Assembly: GCF_013426915.1 (NCBI RefSeq)
Contig: NZ_AP023182.1
Span: 186,001-250,000 of the forward strand
Length of the DNA stretch: 64,000 nt
From: Paraburkholderia sp. PGU19
GTDB lineage: Bacteria; Pseudomonadota; Gammaproteobacteria; Burkholderiales; Burkholderiaceae
Reading direction: 5' to 3'
Position numbers and translations under genes: made by a program. Below are positions 35,838 to 45,360 of this stretch, in pieces. The notes under the pieces are model-generated. The model worked only from the letters and a program-made list of their open reading frames with translations, had not been told where the DNA came from and searched no databases. Positions within the stretch are counted from its first letter, which is position 1; the number at the start of each line of letters is the position of its first letter.

Positions 35838-37718
35838 TCACTTGTCCCCGCCCGCCTCGCCACCGACTTCCCAGCCTGAAGCGGCCAGTACGTGATCAAG
35901 CACTTTCTTCGGGTCGATCGTGCCGTCGCCGATCGATGCGCAGCCCACACGGGTTGAAACCCGGAACTCGTGGCCCTCCACCCGAACGGGCGCCTCGATC
36001 AATCTCCGAAGATTGTCCCGGAGTTCGTCCAGCGCCGCGTCCGGGCTGGTCGTCATGCGCTGCGCCAATTGTTGCGCGTTGCCGCACCAGCCGAGCGCGT
36101 CCGCGCTGAAATCGACGACCAGCACCACGAACACGTGCGGGTCGAGCAGCGCTGCGCAGTTGAGTTGCCCTTGTGTCACCTCGAGCCGCCTGCCAAATTC
36201 GATCAGCACCCGATCGGCGTAGTCCTGGCCGAAGCGCGTCGCCACCTGTTCGAGTTCGCCTACGTTGATCGCGAAAATTGCACAGGGCAGCGGCATTCGC
36301 AACGAAATGGCCGCGGAAAACTCCATCCGGTCGATGAGCATCGACACGCTGGTGAGCCCCGTCGAGTGCTCGAACGTCAAGCGCCGGTTGGCATTTTCTT
36401 CGACCATCTGCCTGCGCGCGACTTCGACGATGAATCCTTCCAGCCCCATCAGTTCGTCGCGTGCCGAATAGACGCCGCAGCCCTGATCCCAAACCCATTT
36501 GGTCTGTCCCGAACGGTCCACGATCCGGTAGGTCAGCTCATACGGTTCGCGAGCAAGGACCCGCGCCCGCACCTCATTCCAGACGAATTCGCGGTCGTCC
36601 GGGTGAATCAGCGAGCGGAATGTGATCCGGCTTTCGTCGATCAGCTCGATCGCCTCATAGCCGGTCAGTTCAAAGCACCCTTCACTGACGAATTCCATCG
36701 ACCAGTCGCGGTTGTTCTGGCCACGATAAATCATCGCGCGCAGATTGGACAGCAAGGTGCGCAGGCTGCGCCGGCTTGCGCGCAGCGCGTCTTCGTTGCG
36801 CCGCCGGTTCGAGATATCCGTCGCGAGACCGACGGCGCCGACCAGAATGCCTTCGTCATTGGTCACGGCGTGGCAGCGCAGTTCGACGTGAGCCGTCGTA
36901 TTGTCGGCACGGATGAGCCGCGCTTCCGTCACCAGTTCGCTGAGGTGTCCGTCGAGCAACACCTTCACGCGTGCGTTCAAAGTCTCGGCGTCTTCGGGGT
37001 GAAAATACGACGAGAACAGTTTGAGCTCCGCGTCGCTGCCAACAGCACGCACGAGAGAGCGCCACGCGGGATTCGAAAAGACCAGCCGCAACTCGCGGTC
37101 GACACGAAACAGCGCTTGAGGCAATTGCAGAACGGCTTCCTGGCAGTGTTGCAGGAGTTGCACTTCGCTGCGCTGCGCGTCCGCGCTCAAATACGGAGCG
37201 GGAAACTGCAGGAGCGTCATGCGCGAACCGCGTGCGCGCAGCGCCGTGACGGGATGCAGACGAAAACTGCCGTCGCCATAGGCGATCCGCAGCGAGCCCG
37301 AGGTGCGCTCTTCGCCATCGCGCGATTGCGTGAGCAACGCGGTCAGATCGAGCAACGATTGCGGATGCACGAGATTGCTAAACGGCATGCCAACGATTTC
37401 GTCTGCGTACGACTCCCAGTGGGCATGTTTGAGAAAGGCGCTGTTGACGAACACGAGCGCGTCGTTATCGAGCAGCACGGCGGGCGTGGAGAGGTTGGCG
37501 GCAAAGGCGCCCAGTTCGGGCGACTGGCTTGCGCGCCTGGCGCGCGGCGCGGTACGGCGCGCGCCATATGCCATGATGAGCAGAAATGCCGCAAGCCCCC
37601 CTGCCAGCCCAATCGAGACATACAATAGATCACTGCTGCCGGGACTGTAGCCAAGTCTGGGAATCACCAGTGCAGCTACGGCAGCCAACAAGACCGTGGC
37701 GAACAGATAAACCGACAT
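35838..37718 (-). CDS. membrane PAS protein with degenerate GGDEF domain
   Basis: This encodes 626 residues. Two N-terminal membrane segments (about residues 2-20 and 32-50) precede three PAS/PAC-like regions (about 75-440). The C-terminal domain begins RLTFEHSTGLTSVSMLIDRM, recognisable as a diguanylate cyclase domain, but the GG(D/E)EF active site is replaced by DPHVF (about residues 526-530). The protein therefore cannot make cyclic-di-GMP and probably acts as a sensor or scaffold. It is divergent from the histidine kinase gene by only 66 bases. Confidence 0.8.
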   Translation of the reverse strand: MSVYLFATVLLAAVAALVIPRLGYSPGSSDLLYVSIGLAGGLAAFLLIMAYGARRTAPRARRASQSPELGAFAANLSTPAVLLDNDALVFVNSAFLKHAHWESYADEIVGMPFSNLVHPQSLLDLTALLTQSRDGEERTSGSLRIAYGDGSFRLHPVTALRARGSRMTLLQFPAPYLSADAQRSEVQLLQHCQEAVLQLPQALFRVDRELRLVFSNPAWRSLVRAVGSDAELKLFSSYFHPEDAETLNARVKVLLDGHLSELVTEARLIRADNTTAHVELRCHAVTNDEGILVGAVGLATDISNRRRNEDALRASRRSLRTLLSNLRAMIYRGQNNRDWSMEFVSEGCFELTGYEAIELIDESRITFRSLIHPDDREFVWNEVRARVLAREPYELTYRIVDRSGQTKWVWDQGCGVYSARDELMGLEGFIVEVARRQMVEENANRRLTFEHSTGLTSVSMLIDRMEFSAAISLRMPLPCAIFAINVGELEQVATRFGQDYADRVLIEFGRRLEVTQGQLNCAALLDPHVFVVLVVDFSADALGWCGNAQQLAQRMTTSPDAALDELRDNLRRLIEAPVRVEGHEFRVSTRVGCASIGDGTIDPKKVLDHVLAASGWEVGGEAGGDK

Positions 37719-37784
37719 GACGTTCTCGCTTCGAAAAACAGGATCACTGATCGTAAGCGCTGCGCTCTACCACTTCACCCGCCC

Positions 37785-39596
37785 ATGACTACCGACCAGT
37801 CCGCGACCGTTCACCGCTATCCGCTCTACGCGAAGGTCTGTGCGCTGCTCGCCTGCATCGTCGCCCTGATTGCGCTGCTCTACGTGAGCGCGTTCATGCA
37901 GAAGGGAGGATATGAAGGCTTCCGGCAAACGCTGTTCTCACTCGACGAAGCCGTGAGATTGCGCACCACGGCAACGACACTGCAGACACGCTCGCAAGAC
38001 ACGGCACACACGTTGACCGAGCTGGCCGACTCGCTTGTCCGCAACGATACGCTACTGAACGACTGGAGGCAACGCGGCGCGCCAACCCCGGAAATCGCGG
38101 CGCTGTTGCCGGCCTCGACAGTACCGGCTGCGCCCGACACCGAGCCCGCCAAAACTCTCGCGGCACTCAAAGCACTGCGCGTCCAGATCGCGTACCAGGC
38201 CCAGGTGCATTCGGCCGTGCTCGGGTTGCTACAGGCCTGTACGGCTTTCCTGTTGATCTTCGGCGTGGTGTCGCTTGCATGGGGCGCGCGCCGCGCGCTC
38301 GTCACACGGCCGCACGCGGCCTTGCGGGCGCTGGCGGAAACCGGGCAGACGGTACCGCAAGGCCGTGATGAAATAGACCGCCTGCTCAAGCTCCAGGCGC
38401 AGCTCGCCGTCCGGCTGCGCACCGAGCAGGATGAGTCGACCCAGCTCAAACGGATCGTCGAAGACTACATTGCCTTCGCCGACCAGTCGCTCGAACTGCT
38501 CCATCACATCTGCGCACAGCTTGCCGAAGAAGAGCCCTCGGGCCGCACGCTTGAGGCCCTGCTGCAACGTCTCGTCGGCGTCCTGCGGGTGAAGCGCATT
38601 GCGCTGGTGATGACGGAATCGACCGCCCAACTGCTCGATGTCGATTCCGTCGTTTCCCCGAACGGCGATGTGCCGTCCATCGTACGCGCACGCGTCACGA
38701 GTGAACTGATGACGCTCGTCGGCACCCACACGTTCTCACCCCTTGACGACGGCGAAGTACCACCGCGTGTGCTGGCCGCGCCAGTGCGGGTGCCACTCGC
38801 CACCTATGGCGTGCTCATCGCGGAAGGCGAGCCGGACACGCACTTCGAGCAGCGCCACCTGTATCTGCTGGAAACGATTGCCAGCGTGCTGGCGCATGCG
38901 ATATCGAACGTCAGCCGCGACGTGCGGGACCGGCGCATGGCGCTCTTCGAGGAACGCAATTCCATTGCGCGTGAACTGCATGACTCGCTCGCGCAATCGC
39001 TGTCGTACATGAAGATCCAGCTTGCCCGCCTGCAAGCCGTGCTGCCACCCGAACTCTCGCAGAGCGACATCGCCGAAATCGCGCAAGGCATCCGCGAAGG
39101 CATCGACAGCGCTTATCGGCAGCTACGCGAACTGCTCACCACTTTCCGCTCGCCGATGCATGCGCACGGCCTCGCTTCCACGCTCGAAGATCTGGCCGAA
39201 GAATTCGGTTCGCGCAGCGAGGTACAAATCTCGATTGACAACCGTGTGCCGCGCATGCGCCTCACGGTCAACGAAGAAATGCACGTCGCGCAGATCGTGC
39301 GGGAAGCGCTGACCAACGTGATCCGCCATGCGCGTGCCACGACGGCCCAGGTGCAACTGATGTCGGACGGCCACACGATGACCGTGTCGATCGACGACGA
39401 CGGCCGGGGTATCGACCGCACTCAGGGCGATGAACATCACTACGGCCTCGCGATCATGCGCGAGCGCGCCCGCAGCCTCGGCGGGCGGCTCGAACTGAAG
39501 CCGGCCGAACAGGGCTCGCGTGTTGTATTGAACTTCGTGCCCGCCGCGCTGGCCGCTCATAAGGCACGCGGCGTCAGTGGCGCAACCAGTCGTTGA
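37785..39596 (+). CDS. NarX-type sensor histidine kinase
   Basis: This encodes 603 residues. An N-terminal membrane segment (AKVCALLACIVALIALLYVS), a periplasmic region of about 115 residues, and a second segment near residue 150 are followed by a HAMP-like linker and a GAF region. A HisKA_3 dimerisation domain has the phosphorylated His399 in RELHDSLAQSLSYMK. The HATPase has N-box REALTNVIRHA and G-boxes DDDGRGI and GLAIMRERA. This architecture is the NarX/LuxR-partner class. A matching NarL-type response regulator is encoded at 55170-55817, 15.6 kb away. Confidence 0.88.
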   Translation: MTTDQSATVHRYPLYAKVCALLACIVALIALLYVSAFMQKGGYEGFRQTLFSLDEAVRLRTTATTLQTRSQDTAHTLTELADSLVRNDTLLNDWRQRGAPTPEIAALLPASTVPAAPDTEPAKTLAALKALRVQIAYQAQVHSAVLGLLQACTAFLLIFGVVSLAWGARRALVTRPHAALRALAETGQTVPQGRDEIDRLLKLQAQLAVRLRTEQDESTQLKRIVEDYIAFADQSLELLHHICAQLAEEEPSGRTLEALLQRLVGVLRVKRIALVMTESTAQLLDVDSVVSPNGDVPSIVRARVTSELMTLVGTHTFSPLDDGEVPPRVLAAPVRVPLATYGVLIAEGEPDTHFEQRHLYLLETIASVLAHAISNVSRDVRDRRMALFEERNSIARELHDSLAQSLSYMKIQLARLQAVLPPELSQSDIAEIAQGIREGIDSAYRQLRELLTTFRSPMHAHGLASTLEDLAEEFGSRSEVQISIDNRVPRMRLTVNEEMHVAQIVREALTNVIRHARATTAQVQLMSDGHTMTVSIDDDGRGIDRTQGDEHHYGLAIMRERARSLGGRLELKPAEQGSRVVLNFVPAALAAHKARGVSGATSR

Positions 39597-39609
39597 GCGG
39601 GCTGCCAGG

Positions 39610-40746
39610 CTAGAACTTCTGCAACAAGCCGATTCGGGCGACCACCTGATTTCCCGACGAGGACAGGCCATTCGAACCAATGATATGCGCAGCATCGAGA
39701 TCCGTTCCCGTGCTTGCGTTGGTGTGTTGCCATGCGCCCTGGACGTAGACCGAGGTTCGCTTGCTGAGGCTGTAGTTCAGCATGAGCGCGACCTGATGCC
39801 AGTTCGGACTGTCGCTCCCCGCGTCGGATTCAAGCCGTCCATGCGTGAACGTGTAGGCCCCCGTCAGCGAGAGGTCCGGCATGAAGAAATACTGCCCGTT
39901 GATCTCGACGTTATCGAATTTCCACGACGTCCAGGTCTGCGTTCCGATGTTCGGCGCATACGCGTTGGCAGCGGGTGAAGTCACGTCGACGTGCGAATAC
40001 GCGAGCGATACATTGGCGTTTTCGGAAAACGTCCATTTCACGCCGGCATCGATATTCTGCTGCTTCGGCGCGACGAACACGGCGTCCGAGGAAACCGCCC
40101 CGCCCTCGGTGGTACCGACTCCGTTCAGATGCAGGTAGGCGACAGCAAGGGAAAGCGGGCCAGCGCTATAAGTCAGCCCTGCGCTGTAAGCGCGATTCGC
40201 GGAGAAGTTGGTCGTATTGCTGAAGCCGTACACGCCTTCCACCTGAAAACCATACAGAGTCGGGGAGACGTACTTGACGGAGTTGCTAAGCCGGAAATCG
40301 AAATCCGCATTGTCATTGTCGAATGGATGGGCCGCGAGATCACCGATCGAGTTTCCCGCGGCGGTGAACGGGCTCCACATATCGACGGTTGCATCATACT
40401 GCCGGCCGAGCGTGAGCGTGCCTGCGGGTGTCGACGACAGGCCAACGAATGCCTGTCTCCCGAACAGGCGGCCGCCTTCGTTAAGCTGACCGGTATTCAG
40501 ATTGACGCCACTTTCGAGGGTAAAGATCGCGCTGAGTCCCCCGCCAAGATCTTCACTGCCCTTCAGGCCAAAACTGGTTTCCGCTGTGTCGCCGCTCACC
40601 ATGGCGAACGCATGGTGTCCACCGGAATTGCTGGTGTAGTTCAGACCGGTGTCGAGCACGCCGTAGAGCGTGACGGAGCTTTGCGCATAACTGTTTCCAC
40701 TCAGGCAGCAAGCCAGCAGCATTGCATGACGATAGAGGTGTTTCAT
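39610..40746 (-). CDS. gram-negative general porin (OmpC/Burkholderia type)
   Basis: This encodes 378 residues from the ATG at 40746. A signal peptide (MKHLYRHAMLLACCLSGNSYA) precedes QSSVTLYGVLDTGLNYTSNS, the standard first strand of beta-proteobacterial trimeric porins, and the C-terminus ends with Phe (VVARIGLLQKF), as required for BAM assembly. Internal strands contain PTLYGFQVEGVYGF and FVGLSSTPAGTLTLGRQYD. It is convergent with the kinase gene and is the last gene before the DmmA-like gene on the same strand; it probably admits the amine substrates (inference). Confidence 0.88.
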   Translation of the reverse strand: MKHLYRHAMLLACCLSGNSYAQSSVTLYGVLDTGLNYTSNSGGHHAFAMVSGDTAETSFGLKGSEDLGGGLSAIFTLESGVNLNTGQLNEGGRLFGRQAFVGLSSTPAGTLTLGRQYDATVDMWSPFTAAGNSIGDLAAHPFDNDNADFDFRLSNSVKYVSPTLYGFQVEGVYGFSNTTNFSANRAYSAGLTYSAGPLSLAVAYLHLNGVGTTEGGAVSSDAVFVAPKQQNIDAGVKWTFSENANVSLAYSHVDVTSPAANAYAPNIGTQTWTSWKFDNVEINGQYFFMPDLSLTGAYTFTHGRLESDAGSDSPNWHQVALMLNYSLSKRTSVYVQGAWQHTNASTGTDLDAAHIIGSNGLSSSGNQVVARIGLLQKF

Positions 40747-40871
40747 CCAGGTTTCCCTTTGGCGAATAGGTCTCCGGACACCCGGCGTGCGGCTGTCCAT
40801 GCGCGTACTCATCGCGCCGTCAAAACGGCGCGATGAGCATTTCGATCAGACTGGGGAAGAACGACAGCAGA

Positions 40872-41465
40872 CTACAGATACGGCTCGGAGATGGCGGGCA
40901 ATTCGCCGGGCACTTCGGCATCCGCCTGTACACCCATGAACGCAGCAAGGCGCCGCGAAAAATGATCACGCACGTGAAGTTGACGCCCGCAACCGCAGCA
41001 GGCGACCACGTTTCGCGTGACGGCGTCGTTGAACGCGTGACAGTGAATGCAGTACACGCGCCGCTGCAAAGTACCGCTCTGCTGAACCTTCACAGCTTCC
41101 GTCGCAAGCCCATGATGCTGCGCGATGCGCCGGATCGACCAGATGAACGGCTCGCTGCCGAGCGCGTAGATGCGCAGGCCGATCGTCGCCGTCGTCGTAT
41201 CGCGCAGCGCCAGGTCGAACGCGGCGTAAAGTGCTGCCTCGTCGGCGAATGTGCGCTCCTTCACCCTGTGGAAGGTGATACCCGCACCATGCCTTGTGGG
41301 GTCATTCACCTCCCACATGCTCATTGGCGCGAGCCCCGCGAGCGCAACACTTACGCGCACCCGATCCTCGGCGCTCGCCCCGTTCGTCACGAGCCAATGG
41401 CGCGTGCCGTGCAGGTCGGGAGCCAGCGGCGTGTATTCGGGCCGGCTTTTGTTAGTCGACGTCAT
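40872..41465 (-). CDS. dmmA: DmmA-like dimethylamine monooxygenase subunit (zinc-ribbon protein)
   Basis: This encodes 197 residues. The C-terminal half has a zinc ribbon with Cys139-x2-Cys142 and Cys156-x2-Cys159, followed by RQLHVRDHFSRRLAAFMGVQ, the signature of the DmmA family tied to oxidative demethylation of dimethylamine. The N-terminal domain resembles an NAD/flavin-reductase-like fold but is not assigned. It is co-directional with an APC permease, a heme-dependent oxidative N-demethylase and a VanB-type reductase, which together fit a dimethylamine or secondary-amine monooxygenase. Confidence 0.72.
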   Translation of the reverse strand: MTSTNKSRPEYTPLAPDLHGTRHWLVTNGASAEDRVRVSVALAGLAPMSMWEVNDPTRHGAGITFHRVKERTFADEAALYAAFDLALRDTTTATIGLRIYALGSEPFIWSIRRIAQHHGLATEAVKVQQSGTLQRRVYCIHCHAFNDAVTRNVVACCGCGRQLHVRDHFSRRLAAFMGVQADAEVPGELPAISEPYL

Positions 41466-41492
41466 GACTGTTCCATCCCTTCAACAAGAGGT

Positions 41493-43172
41493 TCAGTAGA
41501 TGGCGAGGCTATGCGTCACCACGATCACCACGATGCCCGCCGCCACCGTCACGTATGGCAAGATGCCCGCGCGCTTCGCCACGCGTTGTGAGCCGAGGAG
41601 CTGCATGTCCTCTTTCATTGCCTCGGGGAAGTGCCCTTTGTCGGTCACGTAGTGGCGGAACAGGAACACAGGCACGATCAGCGCGGCAAAGCACAGTCCC
41701 GAGACGAGCGTGCCCGCGCCCCAGATGTCCGCGCCCATGCCGAGCAGCGCAAGATTGACGAACGAGAACAGCGTACCGAGCGCGAGCAGCCAGTTTGGCG
41801 CACGGAACGGCCGGCTCCAGTCCGGGCGGTCCAGCCGGTGAATCCACGCGGAATTCAGGTTCAGGAAGTTGAAGATGATGTAGCCGACGTTCGACATCGC
41901 CAGCACGAACACATAGTCCGACATCAGCAGCAGGACAAGGTTGAAGCACAGGTCCGTCCACATGGCTCGCGTCGGCGCGCCGTGTTCATTCACGTGCGAC
42001 AGGTACTTCGGCAACCAGCCATCGACGGATGCCTGGTAGAGCGTGCGCGAAGACCCCGCCATCGACGTCATGATGGCCAGCACGAGCGCCAGCACCAGCA
42101 TCACGATCAGAACGCGCTCGACCAGCAGGCCGCCGTGAATCATCGGCGCCATGGCTTTTGCGACGCCCATGCCGCTATAGATATCGGGCGAAAGCATGCC
42201 GTCGTAGATTGCGGGCGTGACGATATTGCCGGCGGCGTCCTTGACTGCGGGCGTCACCATATGGCCGAGACCTAGCACGCCCTGAAACGCCAGCGGCACA
42301 ATGGTGAACACGAAGATGCACAAGAGGCCCGAATACAGAATGGCCTTGAACGTATCGACCTTCGGATTGCGGAATTCACGCGTGTAGCAGACGGCCGTTT
42401 CAAAGCCGTAGGTGGACCACGCCGCGATGAACAGCCCGCCCGCCATCAGCGTGATGCCCGCGCGATTCCAACTGCCGTCGACGATCTGACCGGCGCTGTC
42501 CTTCGCAAACGGCACGAGCGGAAGCAGATTGTGCAGCGGCAGATCGCCGCTAATGAGCGGCACCGTGCCGACGAGGATCAGTGGGACCAGGGCGGCAATG
42601 CCCAGTATCGTCTGGATTCGCGCGGCGTTCAGGATGCCCCGGTGCTGGATGGCGAAGGTGATGAGCAGCACCACCGCGCCGAGTATGAAGGTCGAGTTGA
42701 TCCGCAGGCTCAGGCCCGAACGGAGCCAGTCGAGACTCACCAGCGTGATCTGCCAGGTATTGATCGCCGCATCCGCTGGAAACAGCACGGAGAGGATATA
42801 CCCCGCCGCGAGCCCGGAGCCGATGGCCAGCACGGGCGACCACGCGAACCAATTGCACCAGACGGAGAGCGGCGCGAACAGCTTCGAATAGCGCACCCAC
42901 GCAATCGCGCCATACACCGAGGCGCCACCCGACTTGTGCGGGAAAAGACCCGCGATCTCCGCATACGAGAAAGACTGAATAAAGCCAAGGCCAATCGAGA
43001 CGATCCATACCGCCCACGACAGCTTGCCGACCGTCGCCGCGATCGAGCCTATTGAAAAGAGCACGAGCGCGGGCACGCCGCTCGCCACCCAGAATGCACC
43101 CGTCCAGCTGATCTTTCGATGTAAGGTACCGTCCGCCGTTTCGGCGGCATAGTCTTCGGAGACCGCGCTCAT
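41493..43172 (-). CDS. APC-superfamily permease (paralogue 2)
   Basis: This encodes 559 residues from the ATG at 43172 (AAAAGGAAG upstream). It shows about 12 membrane segments and KISWTGAFWVASGVPALVLF at the start. It is a clear paralogue of 33662-35302, with an extra loop of about 15 residues (TPAVKDAAGNIVTPAIYDG) in the middle. It lies between the N-demethylase gene and the DmmA-like gene, so it probably imports the methylated amine that those enzymes process (inference). Confidence 0.83.
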   Translation of the reverse strand: MSAVSEDYAAETADGTLHRKISWTGAFWVASGVPALVLFSIGSIAATVGKLSWAVWIVSIGLGFIQSFSYAEIAGLFPHKSGGASVYGAIAWVRYSKLFAPLSVWCNWFAWSPVLAIGSGLAAGYILSVLFPADAAINTWQITLVSLDWLRSGLSLRINSTFILGAVVLLITFAIQHRGILNAARIQTILGIAALVPLILVGTVPLISGDLPLHNLLPLVPFAKDSAGQIVDGSWNRAGITLMAGGLFIAAWSTYGFETAVCYTREFRNPKVDTFKAILYSGLLCIFVFTIVPLAFQGVLGLGHMVTPAVKDAAGNIVTPAIYDGMLSPDIYSGMGVAKAMAPMIHGGLLVERVLIVMLVLALVLAIMTSMAGSSRTLYQASVDGWLPKYLSHVNEHGAPTRAMWTDLCFNLVLLLMSDYVFVLAMSNVGYIIFNFLNLNSAWIHRLDRPDWSRPFRAPNWLLALGTLFSFVNLALLGMGADIWGAGTLVSGLCFAALIVPVFLFRHYVTDKGHFPEAMKEDMQLLGSQRVAKRAGILPYVTVAAGIVVIVVTHSLAIY

Positions 43173-43319
43173 AACTGTCTTCCTTTTGGGTGGAATGCCG
43201 ATTGTGGGAATCGTCCCGCGTGAATGCGTCCGCGCCGCGCCGTTGCGACGCGAACGCGGGAAGAAAAACACTGCAACAGCTTGTCGTTGAGTAAGACGTA
43301 AAACCCCGTGACGCAGTAG

Positions 43320-44390
43320 CTAGACCAACTCCACCCCGAGACGATCGACCTCGGGATGCGTGCCGACCGACAAGGCCGAGCCGTCGTCCAACGGCGCGAG
43401 CCAGTCGATGGCCGTCTGCCGGTAGCGTGTAATGCCCTTGTACTCGGCCAATTCCGGCGGCAACGACGAGAGCACGCGATGCAGTCGCTTGCCCCATTTC
43501 GGCACACGCGCCAGGTCGCCGAGGGCAATCAGATAGCAGCGCACGCCGAACAGAATCGCGTTACTGCGCGGAAGGCGGAACAGCGTTTGCAATTCCACCC
43601 GCAGATGCAGCTTGTCGCCGATGTTTTGCGGCGTCACGCTTGCCCGGTCCGCGCCCCATTCGGGGTAACTTTCGGGCGAGGTATCGAGCCGCGGATTGAC
43701 CGTCATCGTCCAGTTCAACCGGCGCACGGGCGCGCCCAGTTGCATGCGCAACAGAAACTTGAGCGCGCGCTCGAAGATGCCCGCCTGATGCGCAAGCGGC
43801 ACGGGGCCATGCCATTCGACGAAGTTCATCCCCAGGTCGAAATCGAGCGACCAGTCGGCCTGAGTCGTGACCATGCCGCCGTCCATGAACAGATTGTCGT
43901 CACGCTGGTCGATCAGAACGAAATCGCCTTGCGCCTGGCGCGTGATGTACTCGAAGGGCGCACAGGGCAACGTGCTGTCGTCACCGAACGTGAAGCTCTG
44001 TTCCAGCCCGAGCGGACGATTCGTCCATTTCCATTGGTCGCCGTTGCGCTCCAGCATGAAGTGCCCGGGATAATCCTCCGCGAGGCTTTCCATGATCAGT
44101 TCGAGCGTGTCCCATTGCGCCGGACCCATGTGATCGAGCACCTGACAGCGCAGCGGATCGCGTTCGAGTGTCAGCGCGCGTTCGCGGCATTCGGCGACAT
44201 AGTGTTCGTCAATATCGAACGTGCTCCGGAACACGGGCGAATTGCCGTCCTTCACATGCGGCTCAATATTGACCGAGTACATGTACTTGTCCTCGTGAAA
44301 CGGAAACGGAAAGCGCAGGATCGCTTCGTCGCTGTTCCGGAACGTGAAGGTATCGCGGAAGGTTTCGTCGGTCTTGAAATCGATTGCCAT
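43320..44390 (-). CDS. heme-dependent oxidative N-demethylase (DUF3445) alpha-like protein
   Basis: This encodes 356 residues. The N-terminus (LRFPFPFHEDKYMYSVNIEP) and the central VEWHGPVPLAHQAGIFERAL identify the DUF3445/HODM family, a heme PAS-like fold that oxidatively removes N-methyl groups from secondary amines. The heme ligand position was not resolved. It overlaps functionally with the VanB-type reductase 13 bases upstream in the operon, which supplies electrons. Likely reaction: dimethylamine or a similar amine plus oxygen gives the monomethylamine plus formaldehyde (family inference). Confidence 0.8.
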   Translation of the reverse strand: MAIDFKTDETFRDTFTFRNSDEAILRFPFPFHEDKYMYSVNIEPHVKDGNSPVFRSTFDIDEHYVAECRERALTLERDPLRCQVLDHMGPAQWDTLELIMESLAEDYPGHFMLERNGDQWKWTNRPLGLEQSFTFGDDSTLPCAPFEYITRQAQGDFVLIDQRDDNLFMDGGMVTTQADWSLDFDLGMNFVEWHGPVPLAHQAGIFERALKFLLRMQLGAPVRRLNWTMTVNPRLDTSPESYPEWGADRASVTPQNIGDKLHLRVELQTLFRLPRSNAILFGVRCYLIALGDLARVPKWGKRLHRVLSSLPPELAEYKGITRYRQTAIDWLAPLDDGSALSVGTHPEVDRLGVELV

Positions 44391-44403
44391 GATGCCCCCT
44401 TGC

Positions 44404-45360
44404 CTAGATGTTCAGCACGAGACGCTCGCCCCGCGCGCGTGACACGCACGGCAGCATCTGGCCCCCCGTGGCCCGCTCGGTTTCGCCGAGGCAGAAATCC
44501 CGATGCTCCGGCTCGCCGTCGAGCACCTCCAGCGCGCACGTGCCGCATGCGCCGCCACGGCACATGTAGGGTGCGTCGACGCCCTCGCGTTCCAGTGCCT
44601 CCAGCAAGCTCTCGTCGCTGCGCACGCGAATCTCGCGGCCGCTTTGCGCCAGCACGGCGATGAAAGGCGCGCCATGCGAGCCGCCGCCGAAGCTCTCCTG
44701 GTGAAAATGGCTGGCGGGCCAGCCCAACTCGCGGGCCGTGCTGGCCACACCGTTCATCAGGCCTTCGGGCCCGCAGGTATAGAGATGCGTGCCAGCCGGT
44801 TGCGCAGCGAGCATGTCGCCAAAGCGTTCCTTCGCATCGCACAGATCGGTGTAGACAGCGACGCCCCCCGTAGTGCGCTTCGCGATCACCTCCGTGAACG
44901 CCGCTTCGTCTTCCGGGCGGCAGCACAGGTGCATCTCGACACGGGCGCGCGCCAGAGCCAGTTCGGGCAGCATCGACAGAAACGGTGTGAGGCCAATGCC
45001 GCCCGCAATCATCACGTGCTTGACGCCGCATCGTGCGATCGGAAAGAAATTCGACGGCATCGAGATGTCGAGCTCGCTGCCCTCACGCACTTCGCTGTGC
45101 ATGAAGGCCGAGCCGCCGCGCGACTGAGGCACGCGCCGCACCATGATCTGATACGCGTCGCGTGCGCCGGCGGGCGTCGTCAGCGAATAGGCGTTGCGCC
45201 AGATGCGCTCCTTGCCGCGCATCGTCACGACGACGTGGCTGCCTGCCGAATACGCCGGCAGGCGACTTTGATTGGCGCTTTCGAGCGTAAAGCGTCGCAC
45301 GTCTTGCGTCACCGGCTCGACGTGCGTGACACGCACGGGGATCGTTCTCGATGCATTCAT
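44404..45360 (-). CDS. VanB/PDR-type flavin and 2Fe-2S oxidoreductase
   Basis: This encodes 318 residues from the ATG at 45360. The order is flavin-binding (RNAYSLTTPAGARD), NAD-binding (MIAGGIGLTPFLSMLPE) and a C-terminal plant-type 2Fe-2S domain (YMCRGGACGTCALEVLDGE with a fourth Cys in HRDFCLGE). Phthalate dioxygenase reductase and VanB share this layout. It is the first gene of the minus-strand unit and the expected electron donor to the DUF3445 N-demethylase. NAD(P)H is the source. Confidence 0.87.
   Translation of the reverse strand: MNASRTIPVRVTHVEPVTQDVRRFTLESANQSRLPAYSAGSHVVVTMRGKERIWRNAYSLTTPAGARDAYQIMVRRVPQSRGGSAFMHSEVREGSELDISMPSNFFPIARCGVKHVMIAGGIGLTPFLSMLPELALARARVEMHLCCRPEDEAAFTEVIAKRTTGGVAVYTDLCDAKERFGDMLAAQPAGTHLYTCGPEGLMNGVASTARELGWPASHFHQESFGGGSHGAPFIAVLAQSGREIRVRSDESLLEALEREGVDAPYMCRGGACGTCALEVLDGEPEHRDFCLGETERATGGQMLPCVSRARGERLVLNI

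Noticed and set aside
35970..37628. Open frame of 552 codons on the plus strand, opposite the PAS protein gene
   Set aside because: It is the antisense frame of a high-GC gene, rich in R, H, Q and A, with no domain. The minus-strand PAS/GGDEF-like protein explains the region.
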